A stretch of DNA of 64,000 nt from Nonomuraea typhae (GCF_009760925.1 NZ_VRLV01000006.1:62001-126000), one strand, 5' to 3'; numbered from the stretch's first letter, positions 10,625 to 19,851 are shown. A program made the numbers and translations. Notes: generated by a model from the letters alone, not told the origin.

Positions 10625-11845
10625 ATGTTCCGGTCGCTCAAGAACCACAACTACCGCCTGTTCGCCTCGGGCAGCGCCGTCTCCAACGTCGGCGGCTGGA
10701 TGCAGCGCACCGCCCAGGACTGGCTGATCCTCGACCTGACCCACGGCAGCGCGACGGCCCTCGGCACGGCCACCGCGCTGCAGTTTCTCCCGATGCTGCT
10801 GTTCGGCCTCTTCGGCGGCGTGCTCGCCGACCGCTACCCGAAGCGGCCCATCCTGATCGTCGCGCAGTCGATGATGGCGGTGCTGGCGCTGGCGCTCGGC
10901 CTGCTGACCATCACCGGAACGGCCCAGGAATGGCACGTCTACGTGATGGCCCTCACCCTCGGCCTGATCTCCTGCGTCGAGATCCCGACCCGGCAGACGT
11001 TCGTGGTGGAGATGGTCGGCCGCAAGGACCTGGCCAACGCCATCGCGCTCAACGCCTCCATCTTCAACCTGGCCCGCGTGGTCGGCCCGGCCGTCGCCGG
11101 TGTGCTGATCTTCGTGCTGGGCGGCACCGGACCGATCTTCCTGCTGAACGCGCTGACGTTCGCCGCGGTGATCTCCAGCCTGGTCTTCATGCGCAAGCAC
11201 GAGCTGAACCTGGCCGAGCCGGTCCCGAGGGCGAAGGGCCAGCTGCGCGAGGGCCTGCGCTACGTGCTGAGCAAGCAGGAACTGCTCATGCCGATCCTGC
11301 TGATCGGCTTCGTCTCGATGTTCGCGCAGGCGTTCTCGATGTCGATCGCGCTGATGGCCCGCGAGGTGTTCAGCGCGGGCGCGTCCTCGTTCGGGCTGGC
11401 CTCGAGCATGTTCGCGCTCGGCGCGCTCGGCGGCGGGCTGATGGCCGCCCGGCGCACCACGCCCTCCAAGAAGGTGCTGCTCACCGGCGCGCTCGGCTTC
11501 GGGTCGTTCCTGGTCGCCGTCGGCCTGGCGCCCGTCTACCCGGTGTACCTGGCGCTGCTGGTCCCGGCCGGCATCGCGCTGATCACGGTCAACACCGCGG
11601 CCAACGCCAGCGTCCAGCTCGCCACCTCGCCCGAGATGCGCGGCCGGGTCATGGGCATCTACCTGCTCGTGTTCACCGGCGGGGCGCCGCTGGGGGCGCC
11701 GCTGGTCGGACTGCTGTCGGAGCTCGGCGGCCCGAGGGTCGGAGTCATGCTCTCGGGTGTGCTGGTCCTGGCTGGCACCGGCCTGGCCCTTCTGATGACG
11801 CGGATGATCGGCGCACGCCGCAGGGTGGCCCTGGCCACGGCATGA
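10625..11845 (+). CDS. MFS transporter (DHA3/EntS-like exporter)
   Basis: A 406-residue major facilitator with 12 predicted membrane helices. The N-terminus FRSLKNHNYRLFASGSAVSN and WMQRTAQDWLILDLT are typical of the DHA3 group that includes EntS-like and macrolide exporters; GGVLADRYPKRPILI is the loop 2-3 motif A. The ATG at 10625 has GACCGGA just upstream. It is co-directional with and 20 bases after the MarR gene, so it is probably a MarR-controlled drug or metabolite exporter. The substrate is unknown. Confidence 0.88.
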   Translation: MFRSLKNHNYRLFASGSAVSNVGGWMQRTAQDWLILDLTHGSATALGTATALQFLPMLLFGLFGGVLADRYPKRPILIVAQSMMAVLALALGLLTITGTAQEWHVYVMALTLGLISCVEIPTRQTFVVEMVGRKDLANAIALNASIFNLARVVGPAVAGVLIFVLGGTGPIFLLNALTFAAVISSLVFMRKHELNLAEPVPRAKGQLREGLRYVLSKQELLMPILLIGFVSMFAQAFSMSIALMAREVFSAGASSFGLASSMFALGALGGGLMAARRTTPSKKVLLTGALGFGSFLVAVGLAPVYPVYLALLVPAGIALITVNTAANASVQLATSPEMRGRVMGIYLLVFTGGAPLGAPLVGLLSELGGPRVGVMLSGVLVLAGTGLALLMTRMIGARRRVALATA

Positions 11846-11852
11846 TGCCCGC

Positions 11853-12410
11853 ATGAGGTTGTTCGCGGCCCTGGTGCCGCCCGACGAGATCCTCGACGAG
11901 ATCGAGGCGGCGATCGCCCCCCACGTCGGGCAGGTGCCGGGCCTGCGCTGGCCCGACCGCGCCACCTGGCACATCACGCTTGCCTTCTTCGGCGAGGTGC
12001 CCGAGCGCGTCCTGCCCGAGCTGGAGGTACGGCTGGCCCGCACCGCCGCCCGGCACCCCGCTCCCGCCCTGGCCTTCGACCACTTCGGCGCCTTCTCCTC
12101 GGTACGGCGGGCCAGGGTGTTCTGGGCGGGCCTGACGGGCGACCCGATGACCCGGCTGGCCGAGTCGGTCCGGGCCGGCGCCCGCCGGGCGGGAGCCACC
12201 GAGACCGACGAGAAACGCTTCCACCCGCACCTCACGCTCGCCCGCGCCAAGCACGACCAGGACCTGACCTCGCTGGTGGAGTCGCTGGCCGGCTTCACCG
12301 GGGCGCCGTGGCGGGCAGAGCGCGTCCGGCTGGTCAGCTCGACGCCGGGCGCCCGGGTGAGGTACGCGTCACTGGGAGAGTGGGCGCTGGCACCGCCGCC
12401 GCGGGGTTAG
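11853..12410 (+). CDS. thpR: RNA 2',3'-cyclic phosphodiesterase
   Basis: A 185-residue member of the 2H phosphoesterase family that opens 2',3'-cyclic phosphates on RNA. Both catalytic H-x-T motifs are present: H40-I-T-L and H126-L-T-L (in RFHPHLTLAR), at the normal spacing. The start MRLFAALVPP is the family consensus. It begins 7 bases after the MFS stop on the same strand, so it is likely co-transcribed, with no clear functional link to it. Confidence 0.92.
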   Translation: MRLFAALVPPDEILDEIEAAIAPHVGQVPGLRWPDRATWHITLAFFGEVPERVLPELEVRLARTAARHPAPALAFDHFGAFSSVRRARVFWAGLTGDPMTRLAESVRAGARRAGATETDEKRFHPHLTLARAKHDQDLTSLVESLAGFTGAPWRAERVRLVSSTPGARVRYASLGEWALAPPPRG

Positions 12411-12421
12411 GCTGCACAATC

Positions 12422-12505
12422 GTGGACCGTCCCCGTTTCTGGCTGCTTCCCGTCGTGCTCGCCCTCCTGCTGGTGATCGTCGTCGTGGGCGCCTTCCTCA
12501 CCTGA
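12422..12505 (+). CDS. Possible 27-residue membrane miniprotein
   Basis: A GTG-started frame reading VDRPRFWLLP followed by VVLALLLVIVVVGAFLT and a stop: a basic head followed by one membrane-spanning segment. A TAGGCT -10-like element (12408-12413) lies 8 bases before the GTG, the spacing seen at other likely leaderless starts in this window. The stop lies one base from the end of the convergent aldo/keto reductase gene. No homologue is recognised. It could also be a chance frame. Confidence 0.4.
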   Translation: MDRPRFWLLPVVLALLLVIVVVGAFLT

Positions 12506-12506
12506 G

Positions 12507-13475
12507 CTACCAGGCGTAGTCCTCAGGCGCCGTGCGGTGCCCGGGGAAGATCTCGTCCAGCCTGGCCAGCGCCGGCTCGTCCAGCGTGATCTCGAGCGCG
12601 GGCAGGCTGCCCGTGAACTGCTCCATCGTGCGCGGCCCGATGATCGGCGCGACGACCGCGCGCTGCTCGAGCAGCCAGGCCAGCGCCACGTGGGCCGGGT
12701 CGAGGCCGAGCTCGTCGCAGAACTTCTCGTACGCCTCGATCTTGTCGCGGTGCTTGGCCAGCTCGTTGAGCATCATCTCCGAGGCCGAGCGGCCCTTGTC
12801 CAGCTTGCGCAGCACGCCGCCGAGCAGGCCGCCGGCCAGAGGGCTCCACGGGATGACGCCGATGCCGTAGTCCTCGGCCGCCGGAAGCACCTCCAGCTCG
12901 ACCGCGCGCGTGAGCAGGTTGTAGTGGCTCTGCTCGCTGACGACGCCCAGCGAGCCGCGCCGCCTGGCCTCCTCCTGCGCCTTGGCCAGGTGCCAGCCGG
13001 CGAAGTTGGACGTGCCGACGTAGACGATCTTGCCTTGCTGGCGCAGGGCGTCCATCGCCTCCCAGAACTCCTCGTACGGGGTGTTCCGGTCCACGTGGTG
13101 GGCCTGGTAGAGGTCGATGTAGTCGGTCTGCAGGCGCTTCAGCGAGGCGTCGCAGGCCCTTCTGATGTTCAGCGCCGACAGCTTGCCGTCGTTGGGCCAG
13201 TCGGTCATGTCGCCGTAGAGCTTGGTCGCCAGGACCGTCTTCTCCCTGCGCCCGCCGCCCTGGGCGAACCACTTCCCGACGATGGTCTCGGTCGCGCCCC
13301 GGCCGAGGTGCCGGCCGTACACGTTGGCGGAGTCGAAGAAGTTGACGCCCACGTCCAGGGCCCTGTCCATGATCGCGAAGGAGTCCTCTTCGCTGGTGAA
13401 CGGGCCGAAGTTCATGGTGCCGAGGCAGAGTGGACTGACCTTGAGGCCGCTGCGTCCCAGGTTCACATACTGCAT
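12507..13475 (-). CDS. Aldo/keto reductase
   Basis: A 322-residue NADPH-dependent carbonyl reductase of the YajO/PdxI-like branch with a TIM-barrel fold. The catalytic tetrad is visible: Asp48 and Tyr53 (NFFDSANVYG), Lys85 (ATKLYG) and His126 (YQAHHVD). GTSNFAGW and IIGPRTMEQF match cofactor-binding segments. The ATG at 13475 is preceded by TAGGCT six bases upstream, implying a leaderless mRNA, and by a MerR-type palindrome with a 19-base spacer. It is divergent from the MATE gene and probably co-regulated with it. Confidence 0.9.
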   Translation of the reverse strand: MQYVNLGRSGLKVSPLCLGTMNFGPFTSEEDSFAIMDRALDVGVNFFDSANVYGRHLGRGATETIVGKWFAQGGGRREKTVLATKLYGDMTDWPNDGKLSALNIRRACDASLKRLQTDYIDLYQAHHVDRNTPYEEFWEAMDALRQQGKIVYVGTSNFAGWHLAKAQEEARRRGSLGVVSEQSHYNLLTRAVELEVLPAAEDYGIGVIPWSPLAGGLLGGVLRKLDKGRSASEMMLNELAKHRDKIEAYEKFCDELGLDPAHVALAWLLEQRAVVAPIIGPRTMEQFTGSLPALEITLDEPALARLDEIFPGHRTAPEDYAW

Positions 13476-13481
13476 GTGGCC

Positions 13482-13516
13482 AGCCTAGGTACCTGGAGTG
13501 CACTCCAGGCTAGGGT
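13482..13516. promoter_or_regulatory. Bidirectional MerR-type promoter with 18-bp palindrome
   Basis: CCTGGAGTGCACTCCAGG (13492-13509) is a perfect palindrome. On the minus strand TAGCCT and TAGGCT (13482-13487) are separated by exactly 19 bases, and on the plus strand TAGGTA (13486-13491) and TAGGGT (13511-13516) are also 19 apart. Over-long 19-20 base spacers with the operator between -35 and -10 are the signature of MerR-activated promoters. Both -10 elements lie 6-8 bases before a start codon. Confidence 0.7.
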
Positions 13517-13524
13517 CTTCCGTT

Positions 13525-14814
13525 GTGCTGGCCTTGCTGAGGGTTGCTCTGCCTTTGTTCCTTTCCATGGTGTCCGGCATGGCCGGGTCGCTGGTGGTCG
13601 CCGGCGTGCTGGGCCGGCACGCGGCCGTGACGCTGGCCGCCTTCGCGGTGGTGACGGCGGTGATGAACCCGGCCAGTGCGGCGGTCGCGGGGGCGTTGCG
13701 CGGGCTGATGCCGTTCGTGGCGCCGCACAAGGACGCGCCGGCGCGGGCCGTGCCCGTCCTGCGGGATGCGCGGTGGCTCAGCCTCGTGGTGGGCGCGCTG
13801 GGCGCGCTGGCCGTGCTCGGGGTTCCGTTGCTGGCCTCCGTCACCGGGGTGGCCGCGGAGGTCGTGGCCGAGCTGGGGCTGCTGCCGTACCTGCTGGCCC
13901 TCGACGTGCTCGTGCTGGCCGCGAACGGCGGGGCCGGCACGGTGCTGGTCGCGCTCGGGCGGTCCCGGCAGGTGCTGTGGTCCAGCTTGGCGCACACCGG
14001 GGTGCTGATCGGGCTCACGCTGGTGCTGGTGCCGCTGTGGGGGCTCGACGGCATGGGGGTGGCCTGGCTCGGCGCCGGGGTGGCGGGGGTCGTGGTGTCC
14101 CACGTGTGCCTGCGCCGGGCGCTCGGGCGGGCTGTGGGGCGGGGGCGGCCGCGGTGGCGCGAGATCTTCCGGCTGGGCCGGGTCAGCCTGCCGCTGGCCG
14201 GGACGGTGCTGCTGAAGTTCGGCGGGCTGGGCGTGGTGACGTTCGCCGCGACGCTGACGACGGTGACCGACGCGGCGGCGCACTCTCTTCTCGGGACGCT
14301 CACCGGGTTCACCTTCATCGCCTCCCTGGCCGTGGCGCAGGCATCGGTGCCGGAGATCGCGCGGGCCGGCACGGCCGCCGCGGCGCGGCGCGTCAACCGG
14401 GACGCGGCCGTGCTGGCCGTGGGCGTGTCCAGCGTGGGCGGGGTGGTGCTGCTGGTGTTCGGGGACGCGCTGGTCTCCCTCTTCAGCGCCGACGCCGCGG
14501 TGCGTGCGCGGGTCCTGGCGCTGGTGCCGCTCATGCTGCTCGCCTCGATGGCCGATGCCGGGCAGGCCGTTCAGGGGTTCGGGCTGTCGGCGCTCAAGCG
14601 CTCCGGGGCCACGTTGGGGTACTTCGCGGGTGGGTACGGCTTGCTTGTGGTCGCCGCGGTGCCGGTGGCGCGGGCGTGGGGGGTCACCGGGTTGTGGGTG
14701 GCCCTGGTGGCGGTGAACCTGCTGCTCTGCGTGCTGCAGGGCTGGGGGTTCCGCCGGCACAGCGCCCGGGTGCCGTCGGCGGCGGAGGTGGGTGAGGTCG
14801 CGGAACGGGCATGA
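13525..14814 (+). CDS. MATE family efflux transporter
   Basis: A 429-residue integral membrane protein with about 12 helices in two halves, as in the MATE/polysaccharide-flippase fold: LPLFLSMVSGMAGSLVVAGV at the start, a central MPFVAPHKDAP loop, and a second half beginning RLGRVSLPLAGTVLLKFGG. It probably exports cationic drugs or metabolites using an ion gradient. The GTG at 13525 lies 8 bases after TAGGGT; an upstream GTG at 13498 falls inside the palindrome and is rejected. It is divergent from the aldo/keto reductase, and both may respond to the same MerR-type signal. Confidence 0.82.
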   Translation: MLALLRVALPLFLSMVSGMAGSLVVAGVLGRHAAVTLAAFAVVTAVMNPASAAVAGALRGLMPFVAPHKDAPARAVPVLRDARWLSLVVGALGALAVLGVPLLASVTGVAAEVVAELGLLPYLLALDVLVLAANGGAGTVLVALGRSRQVLWSSLAHTGVLIGLTLVLVPLWGLDGMGVAWLGAGVAGVVVSHVCLRRALGRAVGRGRPRWREIFRLGRVSLPLAGTVLLKFGGLGVVTFAATLTTVTDAAAHSLLGTLTGFTFIASLAVAQASVPEIARAGTAAAARRVNRDAAVLAVGVSSVGGVVLLVFGDALVSLFSADAAVRARVLALVPLMLLASMADAGQAVQGFGLSALKRSGATLGYFAGGYGLLVVAAVPVARAWGVTGLWVALVAVNLLLCVLQGWGFRRHSARVPSAAEVGEVAERA

Positions 14815-14821
14815 TGGCAGG

Positions 14822-15829
14822 GTGGGGGATGTCCTGAAAAAGACGATTACTGCGGTGGGGCTGGCCTTGGGGCTGGCTCTTTTGCTGCCCGTGGGGGCGG
14901 CTCAGGCCGACGACGAGACCCGGGTGTTCAGCTTCCGGGATCCGCGGATCACCGAGTCGAGTGGGCTGGCGGTCTCGCCCGCGCATCCGGGGATCTATTA
15001 CACGCACAACGACAGCTCCGCGGCGCCGGAGTTCTTCGCCGTGGACGCGCAGGGCCGTACCAAGGCGACGTTCCGGGTGTCGGGGGCGCAGGCGCGGGAC
15101 TGGGAGGCCATGGCGGCGAGCAAGGATCCCGCCACCGGGCGCGGGGTGTTGTGGTTCGCCGACATCGGGGACAACCTGGACGGGGCCTGGCCGGATATTT
15201 CCGTGTACAAGGTGATGGAGCCCTCGTCGTTGAGGGATGCCACGGTGCCTGCGGTCCGGTACCGGTTCCGGTACGCGGACGGGGGGCGGAACGCCGAGGG
15301 CATCATGGTGCATCCCCGGACCGGGCGGTTGTACGTGGTGTCCAAGGAGTTCTCCGGATCCGTGTACGCGGCTCCCGAGAAGCTGCGCACCGGGCGGATC
15401 AACATCCTGCGCAAGGTCGCCGCCGCGCCGCTCATGGCCACGGACGCGGCTTATGCGCCAGACGGGTCGTCGTACGTCGTGCGGACCTACTTCTCGGCCA
15501 CGCTCTACCGGCCTTCCGGGGAGATGCTCGCCAAGGTCACGATGCCGCAGCTCGAGCAGGCCGAGTCCATCGCCTACACCGCGGACGGCAAGGCGCTGCT
15601 GACCGGCTCGGAAGGGGCGCGGAGCCCGGTGTACCGGGTGCCGTTGCCGTCCCGGGCGCTGGCGGCCGCGTCCCCGTCCGTCTCCGCCAAGCCGACGCCC
15701 GCGGCTTCGGCCGTCGCCGACACGGCCAGTCCGTCGCGGGGGCTGACCGGGACGGACATCATGATCTGGCTGGCCGCCGCGGCGGGGGCCACCGGGGTGA
15801 TCGCGGTGATCGCGCGCCGCAGCCGGTGA
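14822..15829 (+). CDS. Secreted, membrane-anchored beta-propeller-like protein
   Basis: A 335-residue exported protein of unknown function. It has a signal peptide (LKKTITAVGLALGLALLL, ending at AQA before DDET), a body of short repeated strand motifs (SGLAVSPAHPGIYYTHND, NAEGIMVHPRTGRLYVVSKE, ATDAAYAPDGSSYVVRTY, AESIAYTADGKALLTGSEG) like blades of a propeller, a Ser/Pro/Ala-rich linker, and a C-terminal membrane segment ending RRSR. The GTG at 14822 lies six bases after CATGAT, suggesting a leaderless mRNA starting inside the end of the MATE gene. It probably sits on the outer face of the membrane. Confidence 0.7.
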   Translation: MGDVLKKTITAVGLALGLALLLPVGAAQADDETRVFSFRDPRITESSGLAVSPAHPGIYYTHNDSSAAPEFFAVDAQGRTKATFRVSGAQARDWEAMAASKDPATGRGVLWFADIGDNLDGAWPDISVYKVMEPSSLRDATVPAVRYRFRYADGGRNAEGIMVHPRTGRLYVVSKEFSGSVYAAPEKLRTGRINILRKVAAAPLMATDAAYAPDGSSYVVRTYFSATLYRPSGEMLAKVTMPQLEQAESIAYTADGKALLTGSEGARSPVYRVPLPSRALAAASPSVSAKPTPAASAVADTASPSRGLTGTDIMIWLAAAAGATGVIAVIARRSR

Positions 15830-15937
15830 ACTGAGCAGGACCGCCCAGGTAGGTCTGAGTACTTCTGCCCACGTGCCGGAGGGTGCTTGGGCTGCATGAT
15901 GCTGTGCATGCATCCTGAAAGTAGGAAATATCCCGGC

Positions 15938-18922
15938 ATGGGGATGGTGTGCCCGGATTGTGGTGCGCCTCTTCCCGGGCCGGTGCCGGGTTGTCCTCGG
16001 TGCGCGCTGCCTCTCGGGGGGCCGGCGGCGGCCGAGCTCTGGCGGGTGGACTCGGAACTGGCCGGGCTCCGGGCGCGGGAGGCCGAGCTCACGGACCGGC
16101 GGGGGCACCTGCTCGGGGTGCTGCGAGGGGAACGCGACCGGGTACGGCAGGCCGCCGCGGCAGGGGTGCCCGCGGGCGTGCCTGGGGGCGTGCCGGGTGG
16201 AGTAGCCGGGCCGGGCGGTGCCGGGCGGCCCAGGCCGGGTGGTCCCGGTGGTTCCGGTGGTTCCGGTGGTCCGCAGGGTGTTCCGGCTGAGGTGTCGCGG
16301 CGGACGGCGCAGAACCTGCTGCTGATCCTCGGCGGGCTTCTGCTGACCGTCGCGGCGGCCGTGTTCACGCTGGTCAGCTGGGGACACCTGGGCATCGCCG
16401 GGCGGGGCGCGATCCTGGCGGTGGTGACCGGGGTGGCGCTGGCCGTACCGGCGCTGCTGCTGCGCCGCGGGCTGAACGCCACCGCGGAGACCGTCTCGGT
16501 GCTGGCGCTGGCGCTGATGGTGCTGGACGGGTACGCCGCGTTCCGGGTCGGGCTGCTGCCCGCGGTGTCGGGGGTGGACTACGCGGCCGGGGTGGTCGCG
16601 CTGGTGGCGGCGGGCGCCGCCGGGTATGGCAGGCTGCTGCCGCTCCGGGTGGCGCCGATCGTCTCCGTGGTGCTCGCCCAGGCACCGCTGGTGATGTGGT
16701 TCCCGGACAGCGCCGCCGAGATCGGGGCCGCCTTCACCGTCACGGCGCTGCTCGACGTGGCCATCTGGCTGCGGTCGCGGCGCATGGGCATCCGGGTGAC
16801 GGCCGCCCTGTGCCTCGGGGTGTCCGCGTTCGCCGCGCTGCTCATCGCGGCCACGGACTCCGTGGTCGGCGAGATGCTGTGGGCGCCGGTCGGCCTTCTG
16901 GTGGTGCTGACCGCCGCCGGACTGTACCTGGGCACCCGGGTCGCACCCGCGGTGCACGGGATCCCGGTGGCGTACGCGGCGATCGCCCTGACCTTCGCCC
17001 TGGGCTCGCCGGTCCGGATGCTGCTGGACAACCCGTGGCAGGCGCTGCCGTACCCGCTGGCGGCCGTGGCCGTCATGGCCGTGGCGCTGCGGCTGCCGGC
17101 CGGGCTCAGGAAGGCCGGGGTGATCGCGGGCGCGGCGCTGGCGGTTCTGGTGGCGCTGCCGTTCGTCCCCATCGTGGCGAGCGGCCTGTTCTGGCCGTTC
17201 CGCAACGTCATGCAGGTGTGGTCGGGGGACCCGGCCGATCCGGCCGTGCACGGGCCGGTGCGCCCGGCGGTGGTGCTGTTCGCGGTGCTGGCCCTGGTCT
17301 GCTGGGCGGCGGGCCGCTGGTGGACGTCGTTGGCGACGCGCATCCCCGCCCCCGCCACGTGGCGGGGCGCCTGGGGGCCGGGTGGGCTCGTGCTCGCGCT
17401 GGTGGCCCTGCTGGCGGCGCCCGCGGCGTTCGGGCTGCCGTATCCGGTGCTCGTCGGGGTCCCGCTCGTGCCGGCGGTCGCGCTCAGCGTGCTCGCGCTC
17501 CGGCGCCCGCTCGCCGGGTGGGCCGCGGGGACGGCCGCGGTCGAGGCGCTGGCCTGGGGGCTCGGCGCGCAGGCCGCCACCTACGTGGTGCTGGGTGTGC
17601 TGTTCGTGACCTGGGCCGTCTGGTTCCGCCGCCCGGCCGCCCTGGCCGGGGCCGCGTTGAGCGGTGGCGGGCTGGTCTGGTCGGGGTTCGGCGGGCTCGG
17701 GTTCACGATGGCCGACGCGAGCGCGCTGGGGTGCGCCGCGGCCGCGGTTCTCGCCCTGCTCGGCGCGCAGGCCCACCCGGCCCAGGGGGACGGGCGGCGG
17801 TTCGGGCGGGTCGCGGCCATCGTGCTGGCCGGGCTGGCCGTGCTGCCGGTGGCGGACCTGGTGGTGCGCGGGCTCCTGAACGTCTCGCCGATCCTCGACC
17901 CCTGGGCGGGCGCGCCGGCGCCGGTCGCGTCGCGGTGGTGGGCGCTGCTGGCGCTGGTCGTCGCGGGTGGCGTGCTGGTGGCCGCCACGCGGCCGGTGGC
18001 GCTGGTCGTCGTGGCGGGGGTGCTGGCGGCGGTCGTGCCGGTGGCGGTCCGCATGCCGTACGAGATCGGTGTGGGGGTTTTGGTCCTCGCCACTGTGGTG
18101 GCCGCGGTCGCGGGTGCGCGGGCTCGGGCGGGGCGCTGGGCGGTGGCGGCGGATGTGGCCGTGGGCGTGGCGGTGTGGCTGGGGGTGCTGGCGCTCGCGG
18201 TCGCCGCGGCCACGCAGACGGCGACGCTGGTGACGGTGCCGGTCCTGGCGGCGGTCGCCGCGGCGGCCAGTCTGTGGGGGCGTGCCGGGGTCACCGGGGT
18301 CGTGCTGGCCACGGTGCTGGGGGCCGCGGAGGTCGCCGCGGTGGGTGCGGCTCATGGACTGCGTACGGCGAGCCTGGTGGCGGCCGGTGCGGGGGTCGTG
18401 GCCGTGGCGGCGGCGGCCTGGAAGCGCAACCCCGGGGCCGGGTACGTCGGGACCGGGTTCCTGCTGGTGGCCTCCTGGCTGCGGTTGTGGGCCGAGGAGG
18501 TCACGGTCGTCGAGGCATACACGCTGCCGTTCTCGCTGGTGCTGCTCGGGATCGGCTGGATGCGGGGGCGGCAGGTGTCCTCGTGGAAGGCGTACGGGGC
18601 GGGGCTGGTGTTCACGTTCGGGCCGAGCCTGCTGGCCGAGCCGACGGCCCTGCGCTCGCTGCTGCTGGGCGGGGCGGCGCTCCTGGCGACGGTGGCCGGG
18701 GCGCGGTTCAGGCTGCAGGCGCCGGCGGTGCTGGGCGCGCTGACGCTGGGCGTGGTGGCCGTCCGCGAGCTGGCGCCCTGGGTGGCCGAGCTGGTCTCCG
18801 GGCTGCCGCGGTGGGCGCCGATCGCGGTCGGCGGTCTGTTGCTGCTGGTCATCGGGGCCACCTACGAGGCTCGCAAGCGGGATCTCGTCCGGCTCAAGAA
18901 CGCCGTGGCCAAGCTCAGGTAG
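15938..18922 (+). CDS. SCO7613-like polytopic membrane protein with N-terminal zinc ribbon
   Basis: About 994 residues. Near the N-terminus CPDCGAPL and CPRCALPL form a CxxC-x(n)-CxxC zinc ribbon, followed by a helical segment (WRVDSELAGLRAREAEL), a Gly/Pro-rich linker, and more than 20 hydrophobic helices filling the rest. This matches the actinobacterial SCO7613 C-terminal-domain family, whose function is unknown. The start is uncertain: ATG codons at 15908, 15938 and 15944 are in frame; 15938 was chosen because GTAGGAAA lies about 9 bases upstream. GC content is extreme and many helices are near-pure Ala/Val/Leu. Confidence 0.75.
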   Translation: MGMVCPDCGAPLPGPVPGCPRCALPLGGPAAAELWRVDSELAGLRAREAELTDRRGHLLGVLRGERDRVRQAAAAGVPAGVPGGVPGGVAGPGGAGRPRPGGPGGSGGSGGPQGVPAEVSRRTAQNLLLILGGLLLTVAAAVFTLVSWGHLGIAGRGAILAVVTGVALAVPALLLRRGLNATAETVSVLALALMVLDGYAAFRVGLLPAVSGVDYAAGVVALVAAGAAGYGRLLPLRVAPIVSVVLAQAPLVMWFPDSAAEIGAAFTVTALLDVAIWLRSRRMGIRVTAALCLGVSAFAALLIAATDSVVGEMLWAPVGLLVVLTAAGLYLGTRVAPAVHGIPVAYAAIALTFALGSPVRMLLDNPWQALPYPLAAVAVMAVALRLPAGLRKAGVIAGAALAVLVALPFVPIVASGLFWPFRNVMQVWSGDPADPAVHGPVRPAVVLFAVLALVCWAAGRWWTSLATRIPAPATWRGAWGPGGLVLALVALLAAPAAFGLPYPVLVGVPLVPAVALSVLALRRPLAGWAAGTAAVEALAWGLGAQAATYVVLGVLFVTWAVWFRRPAALAGAALSGGGLVWSGFGGLGFTMADASALGCAAAAVLALLGAQAHPAQGDGRRFGRVAAIVLAGLAVLPVADLVVRGLLNVSPILDPWAGAPAPVASRWWALLALVVAGGVLVAATRPVALVVVAGVLAAVVPVAVRMPYEIGVGVLVLATVVAAVAGARARAGRWAVAADVAVGVAVWLGVLALAVAAATQTATLVTVPVLAAVAAAASLWGRAGVTGVVLATVLGAAEVAAVGAAHGLRTASLVAAGAGVVAVAAAAWKRNPGAGYVGTGFLLVASWLRLWAEEVTVVEAYTLPFSLVLLGIGWMRGRQVSSWKAYGAGLVFTFGPSLLAEPTALRSLLLGGAALLATVAGARFRLQAPAVLGALTLGVVAVRELAPWVAELVSGLPRWAPIAVGGLLLLVIGATYEARKRDLVRLKNAVAKLR

Positions 18923-18939
18923 GCGGCCCCGGGCACCGT

Positions 18940-19851
18940 TCAGGTGGTCGGTGCCGGCGCGGTGGCCTCGCGGACCGCCGGGGCGATCTCGGTGGCCCAG
19001 GTGGCGAGGGCGCTTTCGACCGGGGTGCCGTCGGCGACGGGGAAGTAGGTGAACCCGGCCGCGCCGTACTCGACGACGGCGGAGGTGAGCTCCTCCACCC
19101 ACTGCGCGACCGAGCCGCCCCGCCATCGGCCCGCGCTGTCGCGGGTGGCGGGCAGCGGGCGGGCGGAGATGCGGCCGGGAAGGTTGTAGATCGTGGCGAT
19201 CTCCCGGGGGTCGCGGCCTGCGGAGAGGGCGGCGGCGTCGATGACGGGGCGCGATCTGGCCACCCGGGCGCTGCGCCAGTCGGCGGCGTGGCCCGGGATC
19301 CAGCCGTCCGCCGCCCGGCCGGTGGCGGCCAGGGACTTCTCGCCCACGGAGCCCGTCCAGATGCGCGGCGGCGGGACGGGGGCGGGGAGCACACCCCGCA
19401 CCTGGGAGAACTCGCCGTCGAAGGTCAGCGGGCCACCGCCGCCGGACATGGCGCGGATCAGCGTGATCGCTTCCTCCATGGCCCGTACGGCTGCCGCCGG
19501 GGAGAGCGGCGCGACCCCGAGCTTGACGATCTCCTCCCACGCGCCTCCGGCGCCGATGCCCAGCACGACACGGCCACCCGAGAGGGCGGAGAGGCTGGTG
19601 ACGGTCCTGGCCAGCATGGGGGCGGGGCGGGTGGGCAGGTTGCTGACGTTCACGAAGGGCGTCAGGCGGGTCGTCCGGCCGAGGATCATGCCGACGGCGG
19701 CGTAGGCGTCGAGGCGGTCGCCGACGTACGGGTGGTCGGAGAGGCTGACCAGGTCGAGTCCTTGCCGGTCGGCCTGGGCCGCGTGCTCCAGCATGGTCGC
19801 GGCGCCGGCGAGGCTGCTGTCGAGGCCGAAGCCGAACAGGGGCGCGGTCAT
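18940..19851 (-). CDS. LLM class, probably F420-dependent, oxidoreductase
   Basis: A 303-residue luciferase-like TIM-barrel protein. It carries DLVSLSDHPYVGDRLDAYA, TTRLTPFVNVSNLPTRPAPM, LSGGRVVLGIGAGGAWEEI and IWTGSVGEKSLAATGRAADG, all typical of F420-dependent flavin-independent reductases of this class. The substrate is unknown. The ATG at 19851 overlaps the stop of the truncated flavoprotein gene by 3 bases (ATG and TGA share bases 19849-19850), so it is probably translated by coupling to that remnant, under control of the divergent MarR gene. Confidence 0.85.
   Translation of the reverse strand: MTAPLFGFGLDSSLAGAATMLEHAAQADRQGLDLVSLSDHPYVGDRLDAYAAVGMILGRTTRLTPFVNVSNLPTRPAPMLARTVTSLSALSGGRVVLGIGAGGAWEEIVKLGVAPLSPAAAVRAMEEAITLIRAMSGGGGPLTFDGEFSQVRGVLPAPVPPPRIWTGSVGEKSLAATGRAADGWIPGHAADWRSARVARSRPVIDAAALSAGRDPREIATIYNLPGRISARPLPATRDSAGRWRGGSVAQWVEELTSAVVEYGAAGFTYFPVADGTPVESALATWATEIAPAVREATAPAPTT

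Noticed and set aside
14684..19540. A 1618-codon open frame on the minus strand
   Set aside because: It lies opposite three well-supported plus-strand genes, is composed of Arg/His/Pro/Gln-rich sequence typical of GC-rich antisense frames, and has no recognisable motif.
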